Source: Aphrophora alni (Eukaryota > Arthropoda > Insecta > Hemiptera > Aphrophoridae). From it: a DNA stretch of 64,000 bases. Below the pieces are notes generated by a model. It was not told the DNA's origin, searched no databases, and saw only the letters and a program-made list of their open reading frames with translations. Positions within the stretch are counted from its first letter, which is position 1; every line of letters starts with the position of its first letter. The stretch lies in contig OY740768.1 in NCBI GenBank assembly GCA_963513935.1, forward strand, positions 43,952,368-44,016,367. The letters run 5' to 3'. A program made the translations under genes and the position numbers. Positions 34,905-48,174 of this stretch are shown one piece after another.

Positions 34905-34985
34905 TAAACGAGATAGTGCCAACTGGTCTAATATCTAAAACTATCTCTTTGTACCCAATAGGATTTTGGTTCGATCCAAGAGGGG
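34905..34985 (+). repeat. tRNA-like A and B box pair
   Basis: TAGTGCCAACTGG (about 34914) resembles an A box. TGGTTCGATCCAAG (about 34967) contains a near-consensus B box. The spacing of about 55 nt is longer than in a normal tRNA and I cannot fold acceptor or anticodon arms, so a SINE relic is likelier. Confidence 0.3.
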
Positions 34986-34989
34986 GCTC

Positions 34990-37900
34990 AAAAATTTACG
35001 TTGTTGACCCAGGAACGTGACGTAAATGGGAGCTACGATTAGTGAATCTTGGTTACGAAAGATAAAATTAGAGCTACGAAAATTCAATGTTCTGACCACA
35101 CATCTATCGGTGATAATGAGCTGTTGCGCCTAGGACTTACATACATAAATATCCGATTTTTTAAAACCAAAGGTCCCAAACAAAATGTATTAATTCATAT
35201 GTTCGAAAAAATTTAATTATAGGAATTATCACTTTATAAAACTATAACAGACCCTTTAAAGATGTGAAAAAAGAAACCTTACCAAAACAATTATATCCAA
35301 TGAAATAGCTTACTGAAAAAATTGAAATTAGATAGTTAATTAAATAAACCTAAACCATATTTTTTTTCGAAATTCTTTGAAAATATCTTTACAATAATGT
35401 AACTCGGCGAAATCGATCTTAAAACTCTGTTTTGTAATTTTTTTTTCAATTTCATTGTTTGAATATAAATTGGCTACTGTTCAAAGTTAAACATTATTTC
35501 ACCCAATAGAGAAGTGAACGTGGACATGGACTGATTGACCAACTGGGTGTTTACAGAAGTCCAGTCATTTACTAAACATTTCGAAAGCTTTCTCTCTCAG
35601 TACGACCGCGGCGTATTTGGTTTAACGCGTTCAAATCATTAATCAAAACTCACAATCGTTGTTTTAAGAGGTTAAGAAATGTTTGTCTCTTTACGAGCGC
35701 TGTTTACTCGAGGCAATAAATTTATTTGGCACACTGTGTTAATAAAACGGAATGGTTCGAGTTGCATACAAACATACCGAGAATAACACATTGTGTCATT
35801 TACGAGTTTTTAAGAATGTAGGGCATATTGAAGGAGAATATTACTACAATTTTGTTTATTTTAGTTTTATTGCCAAACAAGTTTAAGGATGAAAAAATAA
35901 ATAAAAATTATTCCATCAAATTAAAAACGCGTAACACAGAAATGTTAAACAAATTGATATAGGGTACCACCTAAATATATTTCAATTGTGTGTTTAGTTT
36001 AAGTATAGTCTTATGGATCAATTTTCCATTTTATAATTTGATTCTAGTTCATCTTAAAAAGTTTTATATATTTTTTAGTTTGACAAATTTTACTTCAATA
36101 AAAAAAAATCAATTTACTTAATTTTATAGTTTAAATCATTTTTTTTCAGCGGGATCAGAAAAATGACGACATTTAAAAAACCAAAATTTTAATTTAAAAG
36201 TCCTGGAGAAGTGACTTTAACGTGGCTAGAACTTGGTTTCCTGTGCATACGATTGAGTTGACGAATAAATAACAAAGAATTCGTTGATGTCGTACACAGA
36301 AATCTGGGGACTAAGACAAAGCCACTGGTTTAGAGGACCGAAAATAGACGTGTGTGTGACCAAAATATATACTATGACCTTGAAAATGTTACATAAGATG
36401 GTAATAAAACTTCGAGAGAACGTGTTTCAAAATTTAAGTCCAGTGTAAATAAAAAGAATTCGGTTATAATGTGGCATAGTAAGCTTATTACGATTATGGT
36501 TTGATTAAATTGTTTTTAAAAACGGGTGCCGTATATGTTACCGATTAAGTGCCTAGCAAAACTCCAACAAAGGTTTAACTCCAAACACTATCTTTGTTCA
36601 CAGAAATTACGAAATGTGAATTATTTTAGGAGATCTACTGTCCACAACGTAATGGAAGCAAGATTTGTATGCATGGACACACATCACTAGCTAAAAAGAT
36701 ATTACCAAATTTGTTTCCTCTCCAACTTTGAAAAATTAAACTTTTCTATGTTGTATGAGAAAAAAAAATCATTTATATCCGCCTTTTTTATGTCCGAACA
36801 TATTGTGAAGGACATTACTTCTCTAAATATTTAAACACATATCTCTAGTATTTTTATTAAGTTTTCAGAGTTTAAAACAAATATTTTAAATAAATCATGG
36901 ATCATACACGACTTTACAATTAATTGTGAATAGTTTCCGTTACGGGATTGGCGATATAGATTCAACCGATTAATTTTTTTTAATTTGTAAAATAACAGTA
37001 AAGATGTGTGGTCGTATTTCTTTTCGTTTGTTTGGTTTACATCTTAAAAAAACGAGTTAAATATAGTTGGGAAAATAATTTTATTGCGGAAAATAAATTA
37101 ACCCGTATTTTTTAATTTATTTTTTTTTAATAAAACCTAAAACAAAATCAATATTAGCATAACAAATGTAAAAAAAAACAAAAAAAAACAGATTTTTAGA
37201 ATTTCATTTTACATGAAACATTCAATTATTTTCATTAAATTAATACTAATTAAATTGTTCCTAGTCCTACTTGTTTACTAATCGATTTTACACTCAGAAC
37301 CATATCATATGTTATTTATTTACGTAACATGATAAAACTAAACTCACTAATTACACACAAGATTTTTATTTAGTGAGTATATTTATTTTAAATAAATAAA
37401 AACTTATAATGTTAGGGGATTTTAATCACATGAATGTATTATACTATTTATTTATGTAGCATGATTAAAATAAACTAAATAATTAAACACAAGATTTTTA
37501 TTTAGAGAATATCTCGGGAGACATGATAATCATAAACGTAACTTTTATAAAATTTACATTTATTTATTAAACCTAGGGTTTGTGGGTTTTAGGATAACGT
37601 CTTGTTAAAACTTCCCTTCCCTTCCCTTCCAACTCACGACGATGATACGGGCAGTGAAGATGAAATAGGGCTCAACAATTTAATAAGCATTATTTTAAGA
37701 ACAAGAATGTTACAACATTTTTAACATAAATCACACTTTAAATTGCAAATTCACAAATAAACCTTTCAGTTTGATCTTTTGTATTATGCTTCCATTATAT
37801 TTTTAGCCCTTGTTAAAGAAGTTGGCAGTAATACAACTTATACTAATGGTAACTTTATTTATTTATATGTCTGCTAATTTTAATTTTATTAATTTGCAGT

Positions 37901-40290
37901 TTTTAATTAAAATTTATTAATTAATTAAATAAAAACAAAATATTTGAGTATCTTTTTGGCTTAAAAATATTTTATTCTATATCTGGTTATAATTGAATCG
38001 CTCGATTCTATTAAACCTTTGTGAAAGAAACGAGAGAAAAATAGTTTTTAATATGGAAAAAAAAATAATAAAAAAGAAATAAAAGTACATAAGAATTAAA
38101 ATTAAACGTGAGAAACTTTGTAACTTGTTCCTCATAATTTATACAGCACTCAGTTATTGCAATCATACTTAGTTATTAATTATATCTATGATTTCTTTAT
38201 GACTTAATTAAAATTATGGAAGTTAATATTTTCTGACGTGTGTAATAACCGATTCTTTGTTTGCTCCCGCTAATTGCAACTCTCAAAACACACAATCGTT
38301 GCAGTCAGAGTTGTATTAACAGAAGAGAAAAGGTTAAATATTTGAAGACTACATTCATTGACAAGTTAAATAATTGCCTGTTTCGTAGAAAAGCTTTGAA
38401 TTGTATTGAACAACCAGAGGAGAAATAAATACATCTAAATGTTTGATTTCTCAACGTAGGTTTTATTTAGTTTAAAAGTAAATGTTTTGCTATTTACGAT
38501 TCGATATATTATATCGATATTATGGTGTGAAAATATACAAAAGTTCAGATATTTTGATTTTTGTATTATCTATAACTTTGCTTATTGGTTTTGGTAAAAA
38601 TAAATTTATCATTAAGTTTTAGTATTTTATCAGAGCTACTTTTTGGAAAAAAAAAACTTTATTAACAACTTTCATATAGGCAAACGTTCCAATCGATTTC
38701 AAAGATATTTTTAAACCAGACCAACAGATACGTATAGTTGTGCAAGTTTTATTTGGTAAATAAATATCAGAAATAATAATAGTACGAAAAAGGGTGGGTG
38801 GTTAACTAATATCTGCAACTATATAGTCCATATATAAATCAAATATAAACTAATTTTGATTGAAGAGTATATATTTTTTAAAGTGACCAATGTAATCCAA
38901 AAAAATCAGATGTCAAGTTAAAAAAAAATTGCTGTTATAAATTTGTGCTGTTACAATCCACAAATAATTTTCAATTTTTCTGCACATTTTCCAACTCCAA
39001 AACAAAAAAAAATCCATTTTCTAATTAAAGTCTGTCTGTATGTCTTGATATTTTTGTAACGATTGTTACAAGAAAAGGTAGAGAGAGATTGACTTAAACT
39101 TAAGTTTGATTCTCAGAAAACATTCTTCTTGAAATTGCGTTTCATTAAATGCGGTGTTTCGAAGGCCTAAAATTATTATTTTTAATAAGGTGCCATTTGA
39201 AATAAATACATTTTGTTAACTCTCTATAAGGGTAGGGATAAAATTGTGTTTTTTATGAAACTCATATTTTATTTTGAGTTCTGAACGCAGATCTCAAATT
39301 TCTAATCATAGTTTTTATCATATTTCGGACAAATCACAAATTGACAGACCTTGATGAAACTCGTGATATTTATATGTTTTTTTAGAGCGTTGCGTTCGAA
39401 TTTAACATTAAAATAATATGAAAGTCTGACTGTGCTGGTTACATCATATATTGTCTTTTTTCATCACATGAGACAAACATTTTTGAGATATTTGTGCAAA
39501 CTTTCAGGACACAAACTGTACGAAAAAGTTTTAAAACATACACTGTTTTAACCCTATAGTAAAATTGAATCAATATAAGGTAATGAAAAAGTAAAATATT
39601 ATTAACTTATTACAAACTTCTTCCATTAGTGTACGACTTTGAATAAATTTTATGTAGTGTTGTCAAAGAAACGTATTATTTGAAAAGGGGGATAAAAGAA
39701 ATGTTGTATATCATTTTACACAATTGAAATTCTTATGAAACGAATAAAATATAAATAAATAGGGTTGTTCGATACACGACGTTAGCAAAAGTTTTAAACC
39801 CACTCTAGATCATAAAATAATTTCTCATATTTATAAATTATATCATTGTGAAATATGAATCTAGTTTATTTACCATGTTAATTAAGGTTACAAGTTTTAA
39901 ATACGTAGAAAAAATAATTTTAATTTCCGAGAAATTCATCAAATAACATATTTAGTTTTTAGGGTAATAGAAAATTAATTTTTCACATTGGCTGCGAGAA
40001 CGGTTAATGTGAGACCAGTGGGTGTGGGGTATTTTACCTGCACCACTGTGTTTACATACAATTTCTATTTCAGTTTCGGGATAAACAGATTGCAAGTAAA
40101 TAAATAAATTCCACGTAAAAACATATTAGACATTAATTGCTATTAAGTATCAGACTTTACTATTTGGCAACGAATTCTTTGATCTGGCAAACTACTTTAT
40201 AAACGAAATTTAAAATTATTGCATTTTTATTCCTCCCTCGGCCTGCACAGAGGCGTATAATTATGCAACACCTGAAAAAAACACCGTACT
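34990..40290. other. Long AT-rich non-coding stretch
   Basis: More than 5 kb without a supported gene. The only structure found is the 37.3-37.5 kb partial duplication, a CCCTTCCCTT run at about 37613 and many A or T runs. No coding relic is recognisable on either strand. Confidence 0.5.
37312..37512. repeat. Partial tandem duplication, about 134-bp period
   Basis: 37312-37383 and 37446-37512 share TTATTTAxGTAxCATGAT, then AACTAAA, then ACACAAGATTTTTATTTAG. Confidence 0.8.
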
Positions 40291-40316
40291 GTGACATTTA
40301 CTGATTTAGTTATAAA

Positions 40317-40346
40317 GGTTTTCGGGTCGCGGTCCCATCATCAGTT
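40317..40346 (-). ncRNA. Hammerhead-like core, minus strand
   Basis: Read on the - strand: AACTGATGATGGGACCGCGA then CCCGAAAACC. CTGATGA matches the first core half. GGG and CCC can form a short stem II, and GAAAA matches the GAAA of the second half. A related motif lies inverted at 40471-40502, so this is one side of an inverted repeat. Stem III and a cleavage triplet were not established. Confidence 0.35.
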
Positions 40347-40470
40347 CATCGCTCAAATGGAGTTCATCACATATTCAAAACAATACACGTAACGTACATA
40401 TAAACAATTTACATTTCATTAATGTCACGCAAGACACTGAAGCTTAAAATTCTTATCAATTTGAGTTGTG

Positions 40471-40502
40471 AACTGATGAAGGGACTGTGGCATCAAAACA
40501 CG
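40471..40502 (+). ncRNA. Hammerhead-like core, decayed, plus strand
   Basis: AACTGATGAAGGGACTGTGG followed by CATCAAAACACG is homologous to the - strand motif at 40317-40346. Both continue with (T)TAACTAAA and CAGTA. CTGATGA is intact, but the G of GAAA is missing, so it is unlikely to cleave. Confidence 0.3.
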
Positions 40503-40509
40503 TTTTAAC

Positions 40510-43500
40510 TAAAGACAGTATCCGAAAATATTACTAAACCTCAAAAATTGGCAAAGATTATTAGGATAAATTTTCAATTATTTACATAAAAAGAATTTAA
40601 ATAGTTAATAACTCAACCCTAAATACTAGGTTGAAATGAAATTTGTTATTTCGATATTTTCGAAATCTAGTCGCCAATAATAGTGACTTCGACCTCAAAT
40701 TCAAGTTTAAACTCAAATTCGCTTTTCCAAAATAAACGAATATAACAAATTTCAATATACAAAACGATATTTAATACTAATTTTCACAAATTTGTTCCCA
40801 ATATTTTTATTTTTACCGGTAACTTTTAAACTAATTGACCAATAGAACAACATTCAATGAGACAACCTTATAGAACTTTGAAATTATTAATAAGTTGATT
40901 CACTCGGTTGATTCACTCGGTATTATATAACTTTTCAGATAGACCGACAGACATCTTTCTAAAAGCGATTTACATAATGTTTCTCAGGACTGAAAACTTG
41001 ACAAGCATAGAAAAACTACACCTAAAATTTCTCGCGGGTATAATTATAACCTAATTTCTAAAGTAAAACGTAACAATTGTGAATGAAGTGTTATAACCAA
41101 ATATGAAACGAATCATTCTTCAATTTTTAAATACTCATATAAATAATTTTAACTTATTATTTTAAGTTACATTAATTTTTTTTTACAATATCTGTGTTCT
41201 ATATTAATGATAGTTGCTGCTATTTCAGACGTAATAATAACGTACACAATTTTGTTAGATAAAACGACAATTTTTAGCAACAGAACCCCACTTTATTCTC
41301 GTATAATACTTCTAGAAATACAAATGTAGAGGATGTGATAATTAATTGAAAGTGGTCTGTATAAATGTTCACTGGTTACAACGTTTATCTAGACTAAGCT
41401 GTAGATAGAATACAGCAAACTGATGTCTCTATGGAGAAGAAATTTGTAGGATTTATTTTGCAAGTAAATTGATTGAAGGAAAAAGGATTTCTCCTGAAGA
41501 CTTCATGAGATAAAGTCAGCGAGTGGACGATTTGAATTTTGCTGATAAAAGCGACTTGTTGAAGTTGGAGGTGTTGTGTTGACATGGTGTTGAAAAAACA
41601 CGAGTATAATAATTCCATACTAAGTAATATTTAAAGTAAAATTAAGAAAATAAATGAAGCTTTATAAACAATTTGATAATTGATCATAATCTTTAAACTA
41701 TACAATGGTAACATTTTGAAAAGCTGATCTCAATTAAAGCTTAATTATTTAAATAATGTTTTAGTTTACTTTTTACATTCACACATTAAACGTAATTTTA
41801 AAGTGGTATTATTTTTCCGATTTTAGACCTAATAATAAAATAATCGAAAATTTGGTCGACTTTAAACGAATTATTGCGTTTTGTAATTTAAAATTATTCC
41901 GTCTTTATCTTTATTTCCCATTAAAGAACTTGAACAATTCAAGGCAGAAGAAATTCTTATTTTGAAACTAAAGGAAAATATATACTGGCTCTAAAATTAA
42001 ATAAATACAAATGACTAGTTAAATCAAAATAAAATGTGAACTAAAAAAGAAATAACGTAAAGTAATAACAATAATTATGTGTTTAATTAAGCGAGAGGAG
42101 TTTAATTAAGCTTCTAACTAACTGTGGTGATAAAATTTATGTTTACATAGAAGTCGCTAGATGAATCTTGTTTCTTACAAACGCCAAGTATGCAGTAAGT
42201 TGTGGATTAGAGACTACATGGAGTATCAAACGCCCATTCATCAGTGGGAGCACAAGGTCGACTGGCGTCACTCGAAAGCACGTTGAAGTCAACTCGAATT
42301 ATGTAGAGTAAATTGGAACATCTAGTACAGTTAATTACTTCCGTATGGCTCTACCATACGTAGGGTTACCTACTAAATCCTATACAACAGTGGGTCTGTC
42401 CGTCGTAAATATTTTGTTTACATGATTTGAAATTGAAATTTGGTTACGTATTGTATTTCTTCGGTTTACTGCAAAAAGTGACCAACTTCAAATTGTTAAT
42501 TCTGAGAAAATGAAGTTTTTATTTTTCACACGAGTGTTAAAAATCTAATCAATATAAAATCAAGTAATCTATTAAATAGTTATAATATTATTTACTTAGG
42601 CAGTTTTAGCAGACAATTACTAACACCACGATAAGAAATATTACATTATAAGCTTATTTTTAGAGAAAAGTGCACTTGGTCACTTTTTGCAGCAACCGAC
42701 GATTTCTTTCCAACGTGAATTACTTATGTGATTATTTTAAAATCAAAATTTTGCTTAAGTGAGACAAAAACTACTGATAAATTACTAGCTCTTCAATTTT
42801 AAATTCTATTTTTTTGAATGTTAAATAAAAACCATCGACAAATTGTGTCCACCAGCAACAAATTTAAAAATCTTACTTTCGTTAACATCGGTACGTAATA
42901 AAAATGTTAAATGACAGTTAACATTTTTAGTTATTGGGAAATTGTGTACTTTTGGAATATTTTTAACACAGTTGTATTGAAATCGCATGAGTGTTACATT
43001 TAACGATTTACTACCCATTCAAACTATGCAAACTCATACATAACTTTTAGTTAAACTGATTTTAATCGATGAAAAGAAAAACTGTAACGTTAATATTTTT
43101 ACACAAACATTTGGAATAATAGTAGTGCGCAAACTAAAGGAAGATATTTTAAAAAAATCTTCCAAACCCATTTTACAATCTGTGTTGTGTAAACGACGGG
43201 AAATGTATGAAAATATTTTTTCTCTCATTTTGTGGTCAGAATTCAAAATTCGGTCTTTTAAATGCACAACTAGAACATCGCAAAAAGATATTTATAGAAA
43301 AAATGAAATAAGGGTTGAAAAGAAAACAAGTTTATTTGTAACATACTATAATAGCGTGTACACGATCCAAGTAAAACTTAAATACATTATATAAGCCCTC
43401 CACTAAATATATAACTACAAAGAAATTTACACAAAAGTAATAATAATATTTTGTGTTGGAAATCAATGGCAAACTCTTCTCGGAATAATTTCTTTTGGTA

Positions 43501-44540
43501 ACATAACTTTTATAAGAATTTGTATTTGTTTTGTAGTTGCCCTTTACAAAACTGGTTTTCTGATAAATCATGCAAGTTTTCAAATAAAAGAGAAGACTTC
43601 CTTCTACATCTTCGTCCTCTTCACCTTGTACATGTCACTGTGTATCTTGTTGTCCTTCCAACAACAGGATAAGACTAATTTCTTCAATTTATAGATTAGT
43701 TATGTCTCGTTACGCACGATTGAAAGTAAACCGGAACTTCTGGTTAAATGAAATGGCTTGGTTCGGTTTTACCCTTTCTTCAAATCGGCTTCTTAATATG
43801 TGTTTGCTTTCAAATAAAATATATTACCTGTGTTACAGGACTCTTACCTCTGATAAATTTGAATTGTCTGATTTTTAGTACAATCGAAAGACATTTGAGA
43901 TTTGTCATTTAAATAAATACTAATATCGGAATCGGATTGGGCAGAGCGTTAGAGGTTTACACTAGAGCTGCTTTAGCTGTGCGAATGATGGGAATTTATC
44001 TTCCAACTGTTTTTGAACGGTTTTCCTTTAACTAGTCAAATAGTATCCTTTCTAAAAACATAAGGCATCAACTATTTCTATAAAAACTATAAAGATTCTT
44101 GTAAGGTATAGTATAAAGTTGTGTGATTGGGTAAAAAGTGGATGTCGAGTTTTCTTCAATTAATATCTCCTGAGTCTGAAAGAGTGGTTTTTGGAAAGAT
44201 GTCTGTCATATGTGCGATGTTATCCAAACGAGCGGACAGATTTTAATCAAATTTGGTATGTGGACATATCTTGAATCTTTTTTAAAAAATTAAAAATTTG
44301 GAAGTAGATAGAACTAGAAAAAATACAAAATTATGATTTTCTAAAAATCGACTCTACCGACTCGTTGAAATTTCAAATATTATTTATAATAGTTATAAAA
44401 GAATTAATTTCTCAACATCGGCATTACCGATTTTATAAAATTTTTGTGAAATGTGAATATTAATAACCGAAACTCGAGTGGAAAATCGCAAGTAAAAAAT
44501 ATTACATTTCCGGAAAAACAATAATAATAATTGCTAAAAA
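40510..44540. other. AT-rich non-coding DNA
   Basis: No gene is supported. Several overlapping frames of 65-90 codons on both strands (41394-43583) lack motifs, conserved splice context or composition change. GTTGATTCACTCG is tandemly repeated near 40900. At 44249 there is a GATTTTAATCAAATTTGG segment of the dispersed type also seen near 55114. Confidence 0.45.
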
Positions 44541-44549
44541 TAATAATAG

Positions 44550-44700
44550 ACATTGACCCCCGTCATTAAAAGTTCGACTTTATAAAAGACAATTTACGCT
44601 GAGGACGGTTTATGGCACAAGTGAAGCAAGTATATGATATTTAAATGTATAAATTTTGAAAGTCGGATTTTTGGTTCATTTTCACTTTTTGACAGACTGT
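44550..44700 (+). repeat. Dispersed repeat, copy of the 25.46-kb segment
   Basis: TTGACCCCCGTCATTAAAAG and, 120 bp on, TTCATTTTCACTTTTTGAC match the blocks at 25466 and 25584 in the same order. Confidence 0.55.
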
Positions 44701-44959
44701 AATTTTTGGTGACGAAAAGCTTTGATTGTTATTTGGTTTTTGAGATGTATCAGTGACGTATTTATAATGTTTTCGCAACGTATTTTTCTAATATTTATAC
44801 TGTTGTCAATTTTATTTAACATTCGATAAACTAAACATATATTAGTTAATATTATAAGTTCAATTAAGAACAAGTCTGTCTGAACATGCGTTGTAGAATG
44901 TAAATAATAGATGTAGGTAGGGGTAATAAATAAGTTTAGGTATTGCTCCACACATTTGG

Positions 44960-46990
44960 ATGATTATTTGTAGACCCTATTAGTTTACTTTGACAGCTTA
45001 TTAAACTCTTTGTTGTGTAACATATCCACACTTTAAATTATTAATAATTAACAGAAATAATTCATTCGAACACCACTTAAACTCTTCGCTTCATCAGACT
45101 CTACCAGAGGACCAGATCAAAGTAAAAATACAGATTATAGACATCGACGGACAATAAACAAAATCTTCATCGCTACAAATAACTTAGGTGAACCCACTCA
45201 CCATTAATAACATCCTTCAAACCGCGATATCCACTCACATGTTTCCACTTGGTGACAAAGAATATAACCTGTGAAACATATAATCGCGATCGTTCATGGA
45301 TTCCCACTGAAGCATGTCTAAATACCACACGTGTCATCTTGCAAAGGTTGTCAAAGGTTTTGAAATCGGATCAGTTCATACTAAAGATTAAAGACACTGG
45401 GTTAGTGGTTTGGAAAGTGTGATCCAAGATCCAAGTGCTCGCATTTTCCAACCGGTTAAATTTCCTGCACTCATAACCCGAGAAGATTGAACCGCTCAAC
45501 TGGTAACCAGTTCTTTGTGTATTTAACCAGTCGTTAAATCGTTTAGTGTTTGTCTAACAGGGGTTGACGGTGAATCCGTTACATTAAGCAACTGTAAATG
45601 AGTTAAGCTGTTAGTTTTGTATAATCGGTTGTTAAATAAATGTATTGAACCTGTTGTGCATGGTCTTGAGGAAATAATATTGTTTAAATTCTTATTTGTT
45701 TTTTATTTTTCTGAATTTAATTAATCTTTTGAATACTCTTAGTTTATTTTAATTACACATTTATTTGTTAATGCATATTTATTTCGCTAGAAGAGCGAAA
45801 AAGTATTTTATGAATCAAATTCTTAAGATAAGTTCTGGAAAATTAATTATTTGTTTGAAACAATGTTTAAATGTCAAAATTTCACAATTTACATTTAGCC
45901 TTTGAATAGAGCATATTTTAAGTTAGAATTCACTCTGTTAAAAGTTATATTTAGGTAAAATAATCTGGATGTACTCGAATATTCAATTTATAATAATAAC
46001 AATACAGGACTTCGTATTTTAAAACTCAATTATAATATTCCAGTAGCCATGCAATTTTGTATAACCGTCGGTCACTGTTATCAATTTAAATGTTAGAAAA
46101 TCGGATAGTAGAGAAAATTACGATTACAATTTTACAATGAATAAATCATTACTAGTAGAAGTTTTGAAAAACGGGATAATAATATGCTTGTATTTTGTTT
46201 TGACTTGAATTTTAAAATAAATGTTACAAAAAGGAATTTGATGATCGTTATGACTAAGGAAATTTTTGTAAAACTTAAAGGTTTTACCGTGACCGATACA
46301 TTGTTAACCATAAATCTACAAACTTCAGAAAATATTTTCCAACTTGCAAAATTTTTTAACAAAAAACAATAGTATAGAGTCAATAACATAATAAAAAAAG
46401 AAAGGAAAACAAACTGTCGTCTTCAATTTTGAAAATAAATATCATCTTAGAAAATCGTTTATTGTAGAATTTTTAAAAAATCTGTAGATGTTTGTCCTTC
46501 TATCCGTGCACAAGTCACCTGTTAATTTTTTCGTAAACTGTTGAATGAAACCAAATATAAGTTAACTATAGATGCAATGGTACATTCAGTTAAAAAATGA
46601 ACGAATTCCTTTAAATAATTTCAAAAATGCCGATATTATTATTATTACCTTTTTAATCATTGATAATTTATTCGTATTTTTGCAATGACCTTCTTTCTGT
46701 AACTCATTTTAACAAAATAGATTATGCAGAAATTTAAATAAATACAAGCTTTCTTATCTAGTGCTACGCAGTCATAAAAGAAACCCCCAAAACATTTATT
46801 TTTAAAACAAGTACAACTTAAAGCTATTCTACTTTTACCGACTACTTCAACAGAGTATCATATTATAACAGAACACTATATCCGATCACAATGTAAGACT
46901 AATAATTTCAGCTTTAATAAAGTTTGTAATAAGTGTTCCACTAACAGAAAATGTACGTATTGTAGTACCTTTATAATAAAGTGTTGAGCC
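44960..46990. other. AT-rich DNA between repeat and exon
   Basis: No gene is recognised. The stretch 45150-45560 is less AT-rich than its surroundings but has no frame or splice pattern I can defend. On the - strand at about 45099 TCTGATGAAGCGAAGAG is weakly similar to the CTGATGA motifs at 40.3 kb. Confidence 0.4.
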
Positions 46991-46993
46991 TAC

Positions 46994-47320
46994 CTTGATA
47001 AGTTTGGCCATAGTCTTCGCTCCATGATAGCAAGGTGGGAGACAATCCTCAAGATGTCCAGAAGGAAGAAACGGAACTTGCGTTGTACTCGATGGGTAAC
47101 ACTTCCTTAGAATACTGTTTCCGGTAGACTTGGCTGGTTGATGGTTGCTTATCCTTGGTCCTCCTCCTAGAGTTATTCCTCCCGCTGTGTTTGATCTTTT
47201 TATACCGACCACGACGTCGATATCTCCTTCTTCCCCTTCAGTATCCTCGACCAATGGACTAACGGGTCTTGCTAAATTCCCTCCTGGCCCAAATGATGGT
47301 ACCGGAAGTAGGAAACTCTC
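46994..47320 (-). CDS. Internal coding exon of an unrecognised gene
   Basis: On the - strand a pyrimidine-rich acceptor (CTTTACTTTTACAG, ending at 47321) precedes, and a good donor (ATCAAG|GTAGGC) follows, a 327-bp segment that is open throughout: 109 codons, phase 0 at both ends. It is clearly less AT-rich than both flanks. The peptide begins ESFLLPVPSFGPGGNLARPV, has an acidic stretch (VEDTEGEEGDIDVVVG), then a Gly-rich part (AGGITLGGGP). It ends with a Cys-containing segment including GHLEDCLPPCYHGAKTMAKL and IK. There is no signal peptide, membrane segment or coiled coil. The Pro/Gly/Ser-rich composition suggests an intracellular linker or tail. I do not recognise the protein, and no neighbouring exon was found, so introns must be long or other exons lie outside. 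The frame continues past the donor to 46886, but that part is AT-rich intron. Confidence 0.65.
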
Positions 47321-47624
47321 CTGTAAAAGTAAAGTTCAAATAAATTTATTATAAATAAGTAGTGATTTCAGTGGTAAATGGAGTTAATTACGAATTGTTG
47401 GAAACCTAATTTGTTCAGGAATTCCTATGTATGATATCCAATATAACCTTTATAGCGAAATATATTTCTTGAAAAAAATTATTATTATATTTTTAATATT
47501 ACTTATAAATTGAAAAAAAATACTTATCCTGATCATTTACGAATATACAGAAATGAAGATGAGCCCCAAACCCCTAACTAATTTTTTCATTATTATAACT
47601 ATACAATTTTTAATGGATGCATTA

Positions 47625-47760
47625 CTCTACCTTTGTTCGGTTTTTAAAACCTCTGGCCATTTTGTAAAGGACACAAAATGTTTAAGTAGAAGTTCCCACT
47701 TTGTTACACCTCATTTTAAAGTTCTAATTAGGGCTAGAAAGTTTTCAACAAGAAAATGAC
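47625..47760 (-). repeat. Dispersed repeat with TTTAAAATGAGGT motif, inverted copy
   Basis: Read on the - strand, GAACTTTAAAATGAGGTGT lies in the same context as 48230-48260 on the + strand. The two copies form an inverted pair flanking a (TA)n tract. Confidence 0.5.
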
Positions 47761-47798
47761 CCTATTCAAAATGTCAAGGGGATAGTAATAATTTCTTC

Positions 47799-47800
<2 letters not shown>

Positions 47801-47851
<51 letters not shown>
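47801..47851. repeat. (TA)n microsatellite
   Basis: About 25 TA units, between the two inverted repeat copies. Confidence 0.95.
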
Positions 47852-47854
<3 letters not shown>

Positions 47855-48174
47855 ATTATAAATTAAAAGTGACTTATTTACGAATAAATTTCTTTATTTT
47901 AAAATTAGGGCAGGTTCTAATCAGTAGATAGAGTAAAAAAATATATAATTAAATTTTACCTAATTTCAGTACAATAAATTTTGAAATTGTTCCCCTTATA
48001 TCTGTTGACAATTTGCCAGACGGTTGTAAATAGCTGATACGAGAAATTTCAATTATATATTATCACTGTAGCTATTAACTAAAACGTTATTTTAATTTAA
48101 GAATTAACACATTTATTCATCATACACATTTTATTTATAGTCATGCCGTTTAATTTTAATGAATGACTAATTCA

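Noticed and set aside
34905..34985. Functional tRNA gene
   Set aside because: A and B box wording is present but too far apart, and acceptor and anticodon stems do not form.
45050..45110. Sixth hammerhead-like core on the minus strand (CTGATGAAGCGAAGAG)
   Set aside because: Only CTGATGA fits; no GAAA half or stem II follows at a suitable distance.
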